Source of the DNA: Candidatus Gastranaerophilales bacterium
Lineage (GTDB): Bacteria > Cyanobacteriota > Vampirovibrionia > Gastranaerophilales > Gastranaerophilaceae
NCBI GenBank assembly: GCA_944324455.1
Contig: CALUWJ010000002.1
Span: forward strand, 81,387 to 145,386
Length of the DNA: 64,000 nt
Direction of reading: 5' to 3'
Below are positions 48,857 through 58,189 of the stretch, in pieces. Position 1 is the first letter of the stretch, and every line of letters begins with the position of its first letter. Below the pieces are notes generated by a model. It searched no databases and had not been told where the DNA came from. It saw only the letters and a list, made by a program, of their open reading frames with translations. A program made the translations under genes and the position numbers.

Positions 48857-51472
48857 ATGACAGGTACACAAAATAACCAAAATCAGCTTGCAACAACATA
48901 TAATGCAAGAGAAATCGAAAAAGAGACATATAAATTTTGGGAAGATAATGAATTTTTTAAAGCGGATTCAAATTCAAAAAAAGAACCATATTCTATCGTC
49001 ATTCCTCCTCCAAATGTCACAGGTGTTCTTCATATGGGGCACGCTCTTGATGGAACCCTGCAAGATATTTTAATCAGATACAACAGAATGCTTCAAAAAG
49101 AAGTTTTATGGATGCCAGGATGCGACCACGCCGGAATTGCAACACAAAATGTTATAGAAAAAAATTTAGCTAAAGAAAATAAGACTCGCCATGATATAGG
49201 CAGAGAAGATTTTCTTAAAATAACTTGGGATTGGGCAAATGAACATAAAAATAGAATTTTAGAACAATTTAAACTTCTTGGTGCAAGTTTTGATTTATCA
49301 AGAAAAAGATTTACCCTTGATGAAGGTTGCTCAAATGCCGTTAAAAAAGTTTTTGTTGATTTATACAATAAAGGATTAATATATAAAGGAAATTATATTG
49401 TAAATTGGTGCCCCAGATGTCAAAGTGCGATATCTGATGTTGAAACAAACTATGAAACAGAACCGGGGCATTTATGGGAAATCTCTTATGCATTGAAAGA
49501 TGAAATGGGGGCAATTGTTATAGCTACAACTCGTCCTGAAACAATGTTTGGTGATGTTGCAATTGCTGTAAACCCGAATGATTATAAATATAAAGATTTA
49601 ATCGGAAAATCCTGTGTAATGCCTCTAACAGGCAGAGTAATCCCTATTATTGCAGATAATTACGTTGATAAATCCTTTGGGACAGGCGCTCTTAAAATTA
49701 CTCCCGCCCATGATCCAAATGATTTTGAAGTAGGATTAAGACATAATTTACCTCAAATTAAAGTGATTGATGAAAAAGGCTGTATGATGAAAAATGAATA
49801 TGTGCCGCCTCAATTACAAGGATTAACCAGAGAAGAAGCAAGAGAAAAAACCGTTAAAATGCTTGAAGAAAATCAAGTATTGGTTAAAATTTCAGAACAT
49901 GTTCATAATGTCGGTAAATGTCAAAGATGTAATACAACCATTGAACCTCTATTATCAAGACAATGGTTTGTCAAAATGGAACCGTTGGCTCAACCTGCTA
50001 TTGAAGCCGTAAAATCAGGTGCTATTAAATTCATCCCAAAAAGATGGGAAAAAAATTACTTAATGTGGATGGAAAATATACGTGATTGGTGCATATCAAG
50101 GCAACTATGGTGGGGGCATCAAATTCCTGCATATTATCATAATCAAACAGGTGAAATGGTTGTTGCTGTTGAAAATCCGGACCCAAAAAATTACACACAA
50201 GAAACAGACGTATTAGATACTTGGTTTTCATCAGGTTTATGGCCATTTGAAACAATGGGCTGGCCTGATACAGAAAGTGCTGATTATAAAAAATTCTATC
50301 CTACAAACACTCTTGTTACAGGATTTGATATTATATTCTTCTGGGTTGCAAGAATGATAACTATGGGTCTTGAATTCACAAAACAGCCTCCATTTTCAAC
50401 TGTATATATCCACGGTTTAATTCGTGATGAACATGGACAAAAAATGTCTAAATCTAAAGGCAACACAATCGACCCTGTTGATTTAATTGAAAAATACGGT
50501 TGTGATGCACTAAGATTTACACTTACATATTTATGTACATACGGCGGTCAAGATATTAAAATTAGTGACGAAAAATTTGAATTTGGCAGAAACTTTGCAA
50601 ATAAAATCTGGAATGCATCAAGATTTGTTTTAATGAATATATCAAAAAATTCAGATGATTTAAAATTAGATTTAAATAATCTTTCAATTTCAGACAAATG
50701 GATTTTAAATGAATTAAATGAAACAACTAAACTTGTTAATGAAAATCTTGAAAATTACAGAATAGGTGAAGTAGCATCAATTCTATATGAATTTTTCTGG
50801 AATAAATATTGTGATTGGTATGTAGAATTATCTAAAATCGAAAAAAATGAAAACGTATTAGTTTATGTTTTAGATAATTTCTTAAGGTTATTACACCCAA
50901 TTATGCCGCATATTACAGAAGCAATTTGGCAAAAAATGCCTATAAATAAAGAAACTAAAGGTATTTTATTTGCTCAATATCCAAAATATAGAGAAGATTT
51001 AAGCTTTAACCCAGACGCTAAAAAAATGGAGACAGTTTTTGAAACAATTAAAGCACTCAGAAACTTAAGAGCAGAATTTAACATTCCTTTAGGTTCAACT
51101 ATTGATATAATAATTGATAATAACGAAGAATTATATTCTCAAATTATTCCATATTTAAAACGTCTTGCAAAAGTTAATTCAATTAAATTTGATAAAGATG
51201 CAAAAATTCCAAAAAGCGCATATTGCACTGTTGGCGACACGAAAATTACGATTCCTTTAGAAGATTTAATTGATTTAAAACAAGAAATAAACCGCCAACA
51301 AAAGAAAATGGATAAACTTGAAACTGAATTAAAATCAATTGAAGCAAGATTAAATAATGAAAAATTCATTTCAAGCGCACCAAAAGACGTTGTAGATAAG
51401 ACAAAAGAAAGAAAAATGGAACTAAACTCAGAAATTGATTTAATAAAAGAAACAATGAAAAAATTATCATAA
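48857..51472 (+). CDS. valS: Valyl-tRNA synthetase
   Basis: 871 residues, a normal class I ValRS. The HIGH motif reads HMGHALD (about residues 57-63) after PPPNVTG, and KMSKSKGN (about 536-543) is the second ATP motif. The CP1 editing domain is intact (TTRPETMFGDVA), and CxxC pairs in it may bind zinc (WCPRC and CQRC). A C-terminal coiled coil (about 810-870) stabilises tRNA binding. GAGGAACTAAA precedes the ATG. No T-box leader is seen in the 135-base upstream gap, so control is not by tRNA-sensing attenuation here. Confidence 0.98.
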   Translation: MTGTQNNQNQLATTYNAREIEKETYKFWEDNEFFKADSNSKKEPYSIVIPPPNVTGVLHMGHALDGTLQDILIRYNRMLQKEVLWMPGCDHAGIATQNVIEKNLAKENKTRHDIGREDFLKITWDWANEHKNRILEQFKLLGASFDLSRKRFTLDEGCSNAVKKVFVDLYNKGLIYKGNYIVNWCPRCQSAISDVETNYETEPGHLWEISYALKDEMGAIVIATTRPETMFGDVAIAVNPNDYKYKDLIGKSCVMPLTGRVIPIIADNYVDKSFGTGALKITPAHDPNDFEVGLRHNLPQIKVIDEKGCMMKNEYVPPQLQGLTREEAREKTVKMLEENQVLVKISEHVHNVGKCQRCNTTIEPLLSRQWFVKMEPLAQPAIEAVKSGAIKFIPKRWEKNYLMWMENIRDWCISRQLWWGHQIPAYYHNQTGEMVVAVENPDPKNYTQETDVLDTWFSSGLWPFETMGWPDTESADYKKFYPTNTLVTGFDIIFFWVARMITMGLEFTKQPPFSTVYIHGLIRDEHGQKMSKSKGNTIDPVDLIEKYGCDALRFTLTYLCTYGGQDIKISDEKFEFGRNFANKIWNASRFVLMNISKNSDDLKLDLNNLSISDKWILNELNETTKLVNENLENYRIGEVASILYEFFWNKYCDWYVELSKIEKNENVLVYVLDNFLRLLHPIMPHITEAIWQKMPINKETKGILFAQYPKYREDLSFNPDAKKMETVFETIKALRNLRAEFNIPLGSTIDIIIDNNEELYSQIIPYLKRLAKVNSIKFDKDAKIPKSAYCTVGDTKITIPLEDLIDLKQEINRQQKKMDKLETELKSIEARLNNEKFISSAPKDVVDKTKERKMELNSEIDLIKETMKKLS

Positions 51473-51476
51473 TACT

Positions 51477-51504
51477 AAAAACCTTGGTTTAAACCAAGGT
51501 TTTT
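51477..51504. terminator. Bidirectional terminator between valS and the glycosyltransferase gene
   Basis: AAACCTTGGTTT and AAACCAAGGTTT form a fully palindromic hairpin, with A and T runs on each side. It serves both convergent genes. Confidence 0.85.
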
Positions 51505-51506
51505 AA

Positions 51507-52214
51507 TTATATAGTAAATCTAAATTTTAAAATATTAATCAATGCTTCAAGAAATATCTTTTTATTCATTTTTGATTTACCAAATTTACGATTTACAAAT
51601 TTAATCGGAATTTCTAAAATACTCGCATTATTTTTATATGCTCGATATTTCATTTCAATTTGAAAACTATAACCCTTTGATATAATTTTTTTTGACAAAA
51701 CATTATTAATTATATCGCTTCTCCAACCATTAAATCCACCTGTTAAATCATCAATAGGGCAAGATAAAATTAATTTTGAATAGATTGAACCACCCTTAGA
51801 TATCAAATTTCTCAGCAAACCCCATCCAACAACACTGCCGCCCTTGATATTTCTTGAACCGATAACAACATCGTAATCAGTCAATTTTTGAATAATAACA
51901 GGTAAATATTCTGGATTATGAGAAAAATCAGCATCCATTTGAATTAAATAATCATAACCATTTTTCAATCCAAATTGAAACCCCTGAATATACGCACTTG
52001 CTAGTCCTAATTTTTCTTTTCTGTTTAAAACATGGAAATTAACATATTTGCATTTTAAATTATCTAAAATATCCTTTGTTCCATCGCTGGAATTATCGTC
52101 AATAACTAAAATTGAAAACCTATAACTATCCAGAACGGTATTTATTTCAGCAATTATTTTTTCGATATTAGAAGCTTCATTATATGTAGGAATTATTATT
52201 AAAGCGCTACTCAT
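51507..52214 (-). CDS. Polyprenyl-phosphate sugar synthase-like glycosyltransferase (GT2, DPM1 type)
   Basis: 235 residues. The GT-A opening is SALIIIPTYNEASNIEKII, then LVIDDNSSDGTKDI (DxD-like base), IQMDADFSHNPEYLP and IGSRNIKGGSVVGWG, close to dolichol- or polyprenol-phosphate mannose synthases of the short DPM1 type. No C-terminal membrane domain is attached. It makes a lipid-linked sugar donor for glycan or protein glycosylation in the envelope. The actual sugar is not readable. It is transcribed alone on the minus strand. Confidence 0.88.
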   Translation of the reverse strand: MSSALIIIPTYNEASNIEKIIAEINTVLDSYRFSILVIDDNSSDGTKDILDNLKCKYVNFHVLNRKEKLGLASAYIQGFQFGLKNGYDYLIQMDADFSHNPEYLPVIIQKLTDYDVVIGSRNIKGGSVVGWGLLRNLISKGGSIYSKLILSCPIDDLTGGFNGWRSDIINNVLSKKIISKGYSFQIEMKYRAYKNNASILEIPIKFVNRKFGKSKMNKKIFLEALINILKFRFTI

Positions 52215-52299
52215 AATAAAAATATAACTTAAAAATAAAATATTATTATATTAAGTTTTATTAAACAATTAAATTAAAATGACAATTTTTTTATCCAAA

Positions 52300-52446
52300 A
52301 AAACTTTATTACTATGTAAGGAAAATCAATATAGAATATCGACGCTAAAAATTAAATATATTGAGGATAATAAAAAAAGTATTTTACTCTCTCTCTTGAT
52401 ATCCTCGTGTTTATAAATGTTTGACAAAGTTCAAACATTTTTTTTG
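52300..52446 (+). ncRNA. Candidate structured small RNA in the murE-glycosyltransferase gap
   Basis: The 233-base gap between two minus-strand genes has no ORF I trust. On the plus strand it holds an arm pair GAGGATA...TATCCTC (52363-52406) and then a strong terminator at 52415-52445, whose T run points plus, although no plus-strand gene precedes it. A short independent RNA on the plus strand explains this better than a tail of murE. The 5' end is not defined. Confidence 0.35.
52415..52445 (+). terminator. Plus-strand rho-independent terminator without an upstream gene
   Basis: AAATGTTTG and CAAACATTT form a 9-bp stem with an 8-base loop, followed by a run of eight T (from the last stem bases onward). 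The minus-strand side has only TTTATAAAC, so the direction is plus. Confidence 0.7.
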
Positions 52447-52447
52447 C

Positions 52448-53908
52448 TTAATTTCCAAAAACTTTAATAACTTCTTCTCTATCGTCAAAATGAATTGTTT
52501 TATCGGCAAGTATTTGATAATCTTCATGACCCTTGCCGGCTAAAACCAAAACATCGTTTTCATTTGATAAATCTTTTAAAAGCTTAATAGCAAGATGCCT
52601 ATCAGGCTCAACAAAAACAGTTTTAGGATTGATTAAACTTAAACCGGATAAAATATCGGTTATGATTTGTTGCGGATCTTCTTGACGAGGATTATCTGAG
52701 GTTATAATTATTTTATCACACAACTGTTGAGCGATTTTACCCATTTTAGGTCTTTTGGTACAATCTCTGTTTCCGCCGCATCCAAACATACAAATCAAAT
52801 TACCGTCTTTCGGCGTCAATTCTCTTGCTGCTCTTAATATATTCTCAATACCATCCGGAGTATGAGCATAATCAACAATAACCATTGGATTAGTTCTAAC
52901 AATTTCAAAACGTCCTGCAACACTTCTAGTGTCTTCCAGCGCTTCTTTTATTGTTTCAAGACTAATTCCATTAACTAAACCAACTCCGATAGCAGCTAAT
53001 GAGTTATATACGCTAAACATACCATTTAAATGCAATTTGAACGGCATAACTATATCATTATAACAACAATCAAATGCAACACCATCATGCATAAATTCAA
53101 TATTTTTTGCCATTAAATCAGACTTATTTTTAACACCATAAGTTATTATATTAACTTCATTATCTATAACATCCAATAATTTTTTTGAATATTTGTCATC
53201 ATTGTTAACAACTGCATTATTCCCCTTTTTAAGCCCTTTAAACAACTTTGCTTTTGCATTAAAATAGTTATCCATTGTAATATGATAATCAAGATGATCT
53301 TGAGTTAAATTAGTAAAAATCGCAGTAGAAAAATTGCAATTTTTTACCCTAAATTGTTCTAGTGCATGGCTGGAAACTTCAGTTATAACATTTAAAACAT
53401 CGGCCTTTAATATTTTTTGGAGTGTTTCTTGCATTTGAGGAGCCTGCGGCGTAGTATGCTTTGCTTCAAGATAATCATCTTTTGAAGAAAATTTATAACC
53501 AAGAGTACCAATTAAAGCACATTTTTTTCTATCTTTTTCAAATATTTTTTGAACAAGGTGAGCAACTGTTGTTTTTCCGTTAGTTCCTGTAACACCCATT
53601 AAATTAAGTTCAAAAGATGGGTTATGATAAAATACAGCAGCTAAATCCGCAATGCTTTCTTGTGTTGAATCTACAATAATTTGAGGAATTTCAATATTTA
53701 AAGGTTTTTCGCACATTAAAGCTACGGCACCTTTTTCAAATGCTTTCTGTGCAAAATCGTGTCCATCAACATGTTCACCTTTTAAACAAACAAAAATTTC
53801 ATGCGAATTAATTGTATTTGAATTGTATGAAATACCTTTAATATCTATATCTTTAAAATTTAAAACTTCTTTATGTTTAACATTTTTAATAATATTACTT
53901 AAATCCAT
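52448..53908 (-). CDS. murE: UDP-MurNAc-tripeptide synthetase (meso-DAP type)
   Basis: 486 residues. MurE adds the third amino acid to the peptidoglycan stem peptide. The P-loop is GVTGTNGKTT (about residues 105-114), followed by the carbamylated-Lys region. The substrate motif DNPRQEDP (near residue 400) marks meso-diaminopimelate ligases, as in E. coli, so the wall is DAP-type. VVDYAHTPDGI-like IVDYAHTPDG and the MFGCGGNRDCTKRP block are typical. It is the last gene of a minus-strand dcw-like series. Confidence 0.96.
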   Translation of the reverse strand: MDLSNIIKNVKHKEVLNFKDIDIKGISYNSNTINSHEIFVCLKGEHVDGHDFAQKAFEKGAVALMCEKPLNIEIPQIIVDSTQESIADLAAVFYHNPSFELNLMGVTGTNGKTTVAHLVQKIFEKDRKKCALIGTLGYKFSSKDDYLEAKHTTPQAPQMQETLQKILKADVLNVITEVSSHALEQFRVKNCNFSTAIFTNLTQDHLDYHITMDNYFNAKAKLFKGLKKGNNAVVNNDDKYSKKLLDVIDNEVNIITYGVKNKSDLMAKNIEFMHDGVAFDCCYNDIVMPFKLHLNGMFSVYNSLAAIGVGLVNGISLETIKEALEDTRSVAGRFEIVRTNPMVIVDYAHTPDGIENILRAARELTPKDGNLICMFGCGGNRDCTKRPKMGKIAQQLCDKIIITSDNPRQEDPQQIITDILSGLSLINPKTVFVEPDRHLAIKLLKDLSNENDVLVLAGKGHEDYQILADKTIHFDDREEVIKVFGN

Positions 53909-53949
53909 AGTTCTTCCTCAATATTTACATATATATTTTATCAAAAAGA

Positions 53950-55656
53950 TTATTTTTTTGTATTTTTATCAGGTGTTAAATTTAAAATCCTAACTATTTC
54001 TGTTGAAATTTCCTTAAATACAGGTGCTGCAACAGTTGAACCCCAAATCCCTTCACCTGATGGTGAATCAACTACAACATAAAGTACAACCTTTGGGTTT
54101 GTTGCTGGATAATAACCAATCATAGAAGCATATAGTTTATTGGAATATCCCGTTCCATTTGTATTTGGTTTTCTTGATGTTCCTGTTTTTGCTGCAATAT
54201 AATAATCATCTAATTTGGCGGAATTTCTTCCATTTTCAACCGATTTAACCAATAAATCCGTAATATCTTTTGCATCTTGTTCTTCTAATATTCTTCGTTT
54301 TACAATTTTTGTTTCAGCTTCTTGTTCTGAATATTTAATGACATGAGGTGTCACCCACACGCCGCCGTTCGCTATTGCGCTAACTGCACTTACCATCTGA
54401 ATTGCCGTAACGGAAGCACCATAACCATATCCCATAGCTCCATGGGTCGCAACATCCCAATATTTTGGAGCAGGCAATAAACCTACAGACTCACCCGGTA
54501 AATCAATTCCGGTTTTTTCGCCAAAATTAAACAATTTTAAACTATCATAAAATTCTTTGTCTGACATCATTTGAGAAATTTTAATTGAACCGATATTAGA
54601 TGAATGTTCAAATAAATATACTAAATCAATCATGCCGGGAGCACCTTTAGTTTTGTAATCGTAGTTTACAACATCCCACCAGCCAATTTTCATTTTACCG
54701 GTATCATTAATTCTTGTGTTTTTATTAATTTTTTTATTCATAAAAGCACAAGCAACAGTAATTATTTTAAATGTTGACCCCGGAGGATATACATCAGTTA
54801 TTGCCCAGTTTTTCATCTCTTGCATAGTATATTTGCTATATTGATTTGGATCATAATTAGGAGCAACAGCAAGCGCCAATATTTCACCACTACTTGGTTC
54901 CATTACTATGGCTGCAGCACGAGGAGCATGAAATTTTTGAATAGTTTTTAATAAATATTTTTCACAAACGTGCTGAACTGCGCTATCAATTGTCAAAGTT
55001 AAAGTTTTACCTTTAACTGGGGCAGAAACATCAGCAGGATCTACACTTATGTTATATATAATATCACCATTAGGAGATTTTTCATAAGTTATCGTTCTAT
55101 CAACATATTCTAAATAATCTTTTGCTTTATATTCAACGCCACCTGCAGTATCAGCGTTAGGATTATAAAAACCTAAAACATGAGAAGCAAGAGTTCCTTG
55201 AGGATACACTCTTTTATTCTTAACTTCATAAGAAAGCTCTCTAAGTCCTTTTTTCTTTATTTCTTGAACAGTTTTTCTATCTAAATCCTTTTTAACGGTT
55301 ATAATTTTTTTATTTGTTTGAGAAAGTTTTTTTGTGAGTTCCGAAACAGACATTTTTAAATGAGGTGCCAAAATTTCAGCCAATCTTTCAGGCGGGTAAT
55401 CATAATAATTAGGATGTGCATATAAGATAAATGTTGTTTTATCTGCAGCAAGCTTAAATCCATATCTGTCTACAATTTCTCCTCTCAGTACGTACATCTT
55501 TGAAGTTCTTTGAGATTTTGCTTTTTGTTTACAATGTCTAATGTCAAACACTTGAAGTAAAAATAAGTACAAAACTAGTGCTGCGCAGGTAATATAAATA
55601 AAAGACTGCAAACAACCAATGCGTCTGTCAATTTTGTTATGTTTAATTTCTCTCAA
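53950..55656 (-). CDS. Penicillin-binding protein, FtsI/PBP2x-like transpeptidase
   Basis: 568 residues. One N-terminal membrane helix (about 17-38) is followed by a PBP dimer domain (about 50-210) and a transpeptidase domain. The active-site motifs are PPGSTFK (SxxK), SSN and KTGTS. It crosslinks septal peptidoglycan in the periplasm. It lies directly after the FtsL-like gene and before murE, which is the normal place of ftsI, so it is the likely division transpeptidase. No PASTA domains are present. Confidence 0.93.
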   Translation of the reverse strand: MREIKHNKIDRRIGCLQSFIYITCAALVLYLFLLQVFDIRHCKQKAKSQRTSKMYVLRGEIVDRYGFKLAADKTTFILYAHPNYYDYPPERLAEILAPHLKMSVSELTKKLSQTNKKIITVKKDLDRKTVQEIKKKGLRELSYEVKNKRVYPQGTLASHVLGFYNPNADTAGGVEYKAKDYLEYVDRTITYEKSPNGDIIYNISVDPADVSAPVKGKTLTLTIDSAVQHVCEKYLLKTIQKFHAPRAAAIVMEPSSGEILALAVAPNYDPNQYSKYTMQEMKNWAITDVYPPGSTFKIITVACAFMNKKINKNTRINDTGKMKIGWWDVVNYDYKTKGAPGMIDLVYLFEHSSNIGSIKISQMMSDKEFYDSLKLFNFGEKTGIDLPGESVGLLPAPKYWDVATHGAMGYGYGASVTAIQMVSAVSAIANGGVWVTPHVIKYSEQEAETKIVKRRILEEQDAKDITDLLVKSVENGRNSAKLDDYYIAAKTGTSRKPNTNGTGYSNKLYASMIGYYPATNPKVVLYVVVDSPSGEGIWGSTVAAPVFKEISTEIVRILNLTPDKNTKK

Positions 55657-55671
55657 CTTCTCACCCGATAA

Positions 55672-56196
55672 TTAATAGCTTACGACCAATGAATGTTTTT
55701 TTCTGTTTGACTTATTAAAATTCAAATTCGGCAAATCAATCGCATCAACCTCAACAACATGCTTTGCACGTTCTAAAAGATTTGTCTTAGAAACTGCTTT
55801 ATCGATATTATAGTAAGATTGAAGTGAATCTACCTTATTTTGCAATTCTTCATTCTCATAATTCAATTCTAAAGTTGCTCTTGATATTTGATTTAGCTGA
55901 ACTTCCTTACAAGAAACAAAATAATAACAAATAAGACAAAACAAAACCAAAACACCCAGAACAATATACAAAAAATTATTCACTCTTTGTATAATCATCT
56001 CTTTATATGGTTTTTCATCTAAAAAATAACCACTTATTATTTGTCCGTTATTTATGGGGTTCTGAACATTTTCACCATTAGTGTTAAATGTTGGTCTTTT
56101 ATGTTTATGTATCACTTGTTTTTTATTTAATTTATTTTTATCTTGCTTATTTTTATCGTTACTTATATTCAAATTCAAAATAACCTCACTAAACAC
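55672..56196 (-). CDS. FtsL-like single-pass membrane protein
   Basis: 174 residues between rsmH and the PBP gene, the classic ftsL place. A long polar Asn/Lys-rich cytoplasmic tail (about 1-75) is followed by one membrane helix (about 80-102) and a short coiled coil (ELNYENEELQNKVDSL, about 118-135). FtsL recruits FtsI and FtsW with FtsB at the septum. The frame begins with GTG at 56196; a TTG at 56178 has the better GAGG site and may be the true start. The call rests on position, size and topology, as the family is poorly conserved. Confidence 0.7.
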   Translation of the reverse strand: MFSEVILNLNISNDKNKQDKNKLNKKQVIHKHKRPTFNTNGENVQNPINNGQIISGYFLDEKPYKEMIIQRVNNFLYIVLGVLVLFCLICYYFVSCKEVQLNQISRATLELNYENEELQNKVDSLQSYYNIDKAVSKTNLLERAKHVVEVDAIDLPNLNFNKSNRKKHSLVVSY

Positions 56197-57133
56197 GCAT
56201 AGCCACTCTTAGCTTTGCACTCCTTGATGGAGGATTTATTTTTAATTCCTCATCACTTGCGACTATTGGCTTTCTATTAACTAATTCTAATACTTTTCCT
56301 CCACATGTACACACAGGTGAATATTTGTCACATCTGCACGAAGAATATAATTTCAAAGTACGTTTAGCCAATCTGTCTTCAAGTGAATGAAAAGTTAGCA
56401 AACTTATTATAGCACCAACATCACATAAATTTATAACTTTTAATAATGTATTTTCAAAATTTAACAATTCATGATTAACTTCAATTCTTAAAGCTTGAAA
56501 AACTCTGGTTGCAGGGTGAATTTTTGATTTAATTTTTGGAGTAGAGCTTTTAATTAAATCAGCAAGCTCCAAAGTTGTATTTATAGGGCGATTTTCAATA
56601 ATTGCTTTAGCAATACGTTTTGAAAATCTTTCTTCACCATAATTTGAAAATATATCAACCAACTGTTTTTCTGAATACTTATTTACAATATCTTTTGCGC
56701 AAAAATCCTGATCTTGATTAAATCTCATATCAAGAGGCGCATCTTTCATAAAGCTAAAACCCCGAGACTGGCATGTAAGCTGGTGATAAGAAGCACCTAA
56801 ATCAAATACTACTCCGCCTGTAATTTTTTCAATTCCCAAATTCGACAAATGGAAATCAATATCAGAATAGCTGCCTTTAATAATTGTTAAATTTTTGTAA
56901 TCTTTAAGTCGATTTGATGCATGTAAAATTGCGTCGTCATCAACATCAAAAGCAATTAAACGACCTTTAGGGGAAATTCTTTTTAAAATCTCTTCACTAT
57001 GACCGCCACCGCCCAATGTACAATCAACAAAAACCTTGTCCGAATTATAGCAATTCAGACTGTCAACTACTTCATTTTTCATGACAGTATAATGGATAAA
57101 ATTACCTTTATAATCTTGATTAGATTTTTGCAT
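56189..57133 (-). CDS. rsmH: 16S rRNA (cytosine-1402 N4)-methyltransferase
   Basis: 314 residues. RsmH (MraW) methylates C1402 in the 16S decoding centre with S-adenosylmethionine. The SAM motif DCTLGGGGHSEEIL (about residues 34-47), FDVDDDAI and the signature MRFNQDQDF near 132 are present. LLTFHSLEDRLAKR and NPPSRSAKLRV close the family pattern. It overlaps the FtsL-like gene by 8 bases and follows the 126-residue gene by 2 bases. Confidence 0.96.
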   Translation of the reverse strand: MQKSNQDYKGNFIHYTVMKNEVVDSLNCYNSDKVFVDCTLGGGGHSEEILKRISPKGRLIAFDVDDDAILHASNRLKDYKNLTIIKGSYSDIDFHLSNLGIEKITGGVVFDLGASYHQLTCQSRGFSFMKDAPLDMRFNQDQDFCAKDIVNKYSEKQLVDIFSNYGEERFSKRIAKAIIENRPINTTLELADLIKSSTPKIKSKIHPATRVFQALRIEVNHELLNFENTLLKVINLCDVGAIISLLTFHSLEDRLAKRTLKLYSSCRCDKYSPVCTCGGKVLELVNRKPIVASDEELKINPPSRSAKLRVAMRV

Positions 57134-57135
57134 AG

Positions 57136-57516
57136 CTAAAAATTTATCATTCTTTTTATTTTTTTTAAAAATGTTTTAAAATTTGTTTCTTTTTCACTAA
57201 TAATATCATCTTTATGAAATTTTAGATATCTTTGTATAATATTCTTAGGTAATACTTGGTTTTCTTTTAAAATCTTTGCTATTAAAGCAAGATATTTATC
57301 TTGTACATTTGCATAGCCCTTAACTTTAGCTCTCAAATCTTCATCGGCTTCTCTATACATAAGTGCATCAAAAGCACATTTTATATTAATATCGTTTTTT
57401 TCATCAGGAAACTGATTAAGAGCCTGTTGAACACACAATTTTGAATCTAAAACATCATTTATTAAATCTGCCACCAACAAACGATTTCTATATATTTGAA
57501 GCTTTTTACTTTCCAT
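57136..57516 (-). CDS. Hypothetical protein at the head of the division gene series
   Basis: 126 residues, soluble, mostly helical and Lys-rich, ending IKRMINF. No signal peptide and no motif I recognise. It lies 2 bases from rsmH and 7 from the BlaI-type gene, in the position where many genomes have mraZ, but it has no resemblance to MraZ (no DxxxR AbrB-like motifs). Being embedded in the unit suggests a role in division or wall synthesis; that is inferred from context only. Confidence 0.6.
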   Translation of the reverse strand: MESKKLQIYRNRLLVADLINDVLDSKLCVQQALNQFPDEKNDINIKCAFDALMYREADEDLRAKVKGYANVQDKYLALIAKILKENQVLPKNIIQRYLKFHKDDIISEKETNFKTFLKKIKRMINF

Positions 57517-57523
57517 TTAAATA

Positions 57524-57877
57524 CTATACACCAACAAGGTGATCATTTTCAATTGTCTTTAATATTGTTGAAAGTCGGGATAAGCTTCCGTTGCAATATC
57601 TGTTAGCAATTTCTTGAAGTGAATTAATTACAATTTCATTATTTGAAAAGGCAGTTCTATAAAAAAACTTCTTTCCCTGCTTATATCTTAATAAAATATT
57701 TTTTTCAAATAATCTGTCCATTACTGTTTTTATTGTTGTATATGCACGTTTTTCAGTAGTGTTCTTTGCCAAGATATCATAAACATCTTTTACGGTATTT
57801 GTCATTATTCCTTCTTTTTCCAAATCCCAAAGAGTGCTCAATATTGCACTTTCGAGTATGCCGTGCTTGGATAACAT
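57524..57877 (-). CDS. BlaI/MecI/CopY-family transcriptional repressor
   Basis: 117 residues. A winged helix with ILSTLWDLEKEG (about residues 13-24), VKDVYDILAKN, the family signature RAYTTIKTVMDRLFEKNILL (about 54-73) and YKQGKKFFYRTAFSN. BlaI repressors usually control beta-lactamase or PBP genes and are cleaved by a BlaR1 sensor protease, which is not present here. AAAGGAATATTT precedes the ATG. Standing directly upstream of rsmH, an FtsL-like gene, a PBP and murE, it may control this wall unit itself. Confidence 0.85.
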   Translation of the reverse strand: MLSKHGILESAILSTLWDLEKEGIMTNTVKDVYDILAKNTTEKRAYTTIKTVMDRLFEKNILLRYKQGKKFFYRTAFSNNEIVINSLQEIANRYCNGSLSRLSTILKTIENDHLVGV

Positions 57878-57907
57878 AAATATTCCTTTCTCTTGCTGTT
57901 CTTTACT

Positions 57908-58186
57908 TCATTTAATATGCAAATCAAAATTTAAATCTCTAGGACCAAAATGAATGTCATTTGTTTTGATTGCATTATTTTTTTTAGATGTATTATCTCT
58001 GTAAATTACAATTCCGGACGATCTGAATACCTCATCTTTTTTCTGCTGTGGCAATATATCTTTCATTGCTTTTTGCACAAAACTCTCGCGGTTGAATTCT
58101 ATTGAACCTTTTTGACATCCGCAAAGGATACAACTAATTAAACCACAAAATAAAATAATTAAAAACACAAATATTTTTTTCTTCAT
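57908..58186 (-). CDS. Small lipoprotein
   Basis: 92 residues. MKKKIFVFLIILFCGLISC leads to the lipobox LCGC (about residues 20-24), so the mature protein is lipid-anchored. The mature part is about 68 residues, polar, and ends in FDLHIK; no family is recognised. It is 3 bases downstream of the MscS-like gene and 30 bases upstream of the BlaI-type gene, probably co-transcribed with the channel. Confidence 0.7.
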   Translation of the reverse strand: MKKKIFVFLIILFCGLISCILCGCQKGSIEFNRESFVQKAMKDILPQQKKDEVFRSSGIVIYRDNTSKKNNAIKTNDIHFGPRDLNFDLHIK

Positions 58187-58189
58187 AAA

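Noticed and set aside
57136..57516. mraZ
   Set aside because: The position fits but the 126-residue product lacks the MraZ motifs and AbrB-like pattern.
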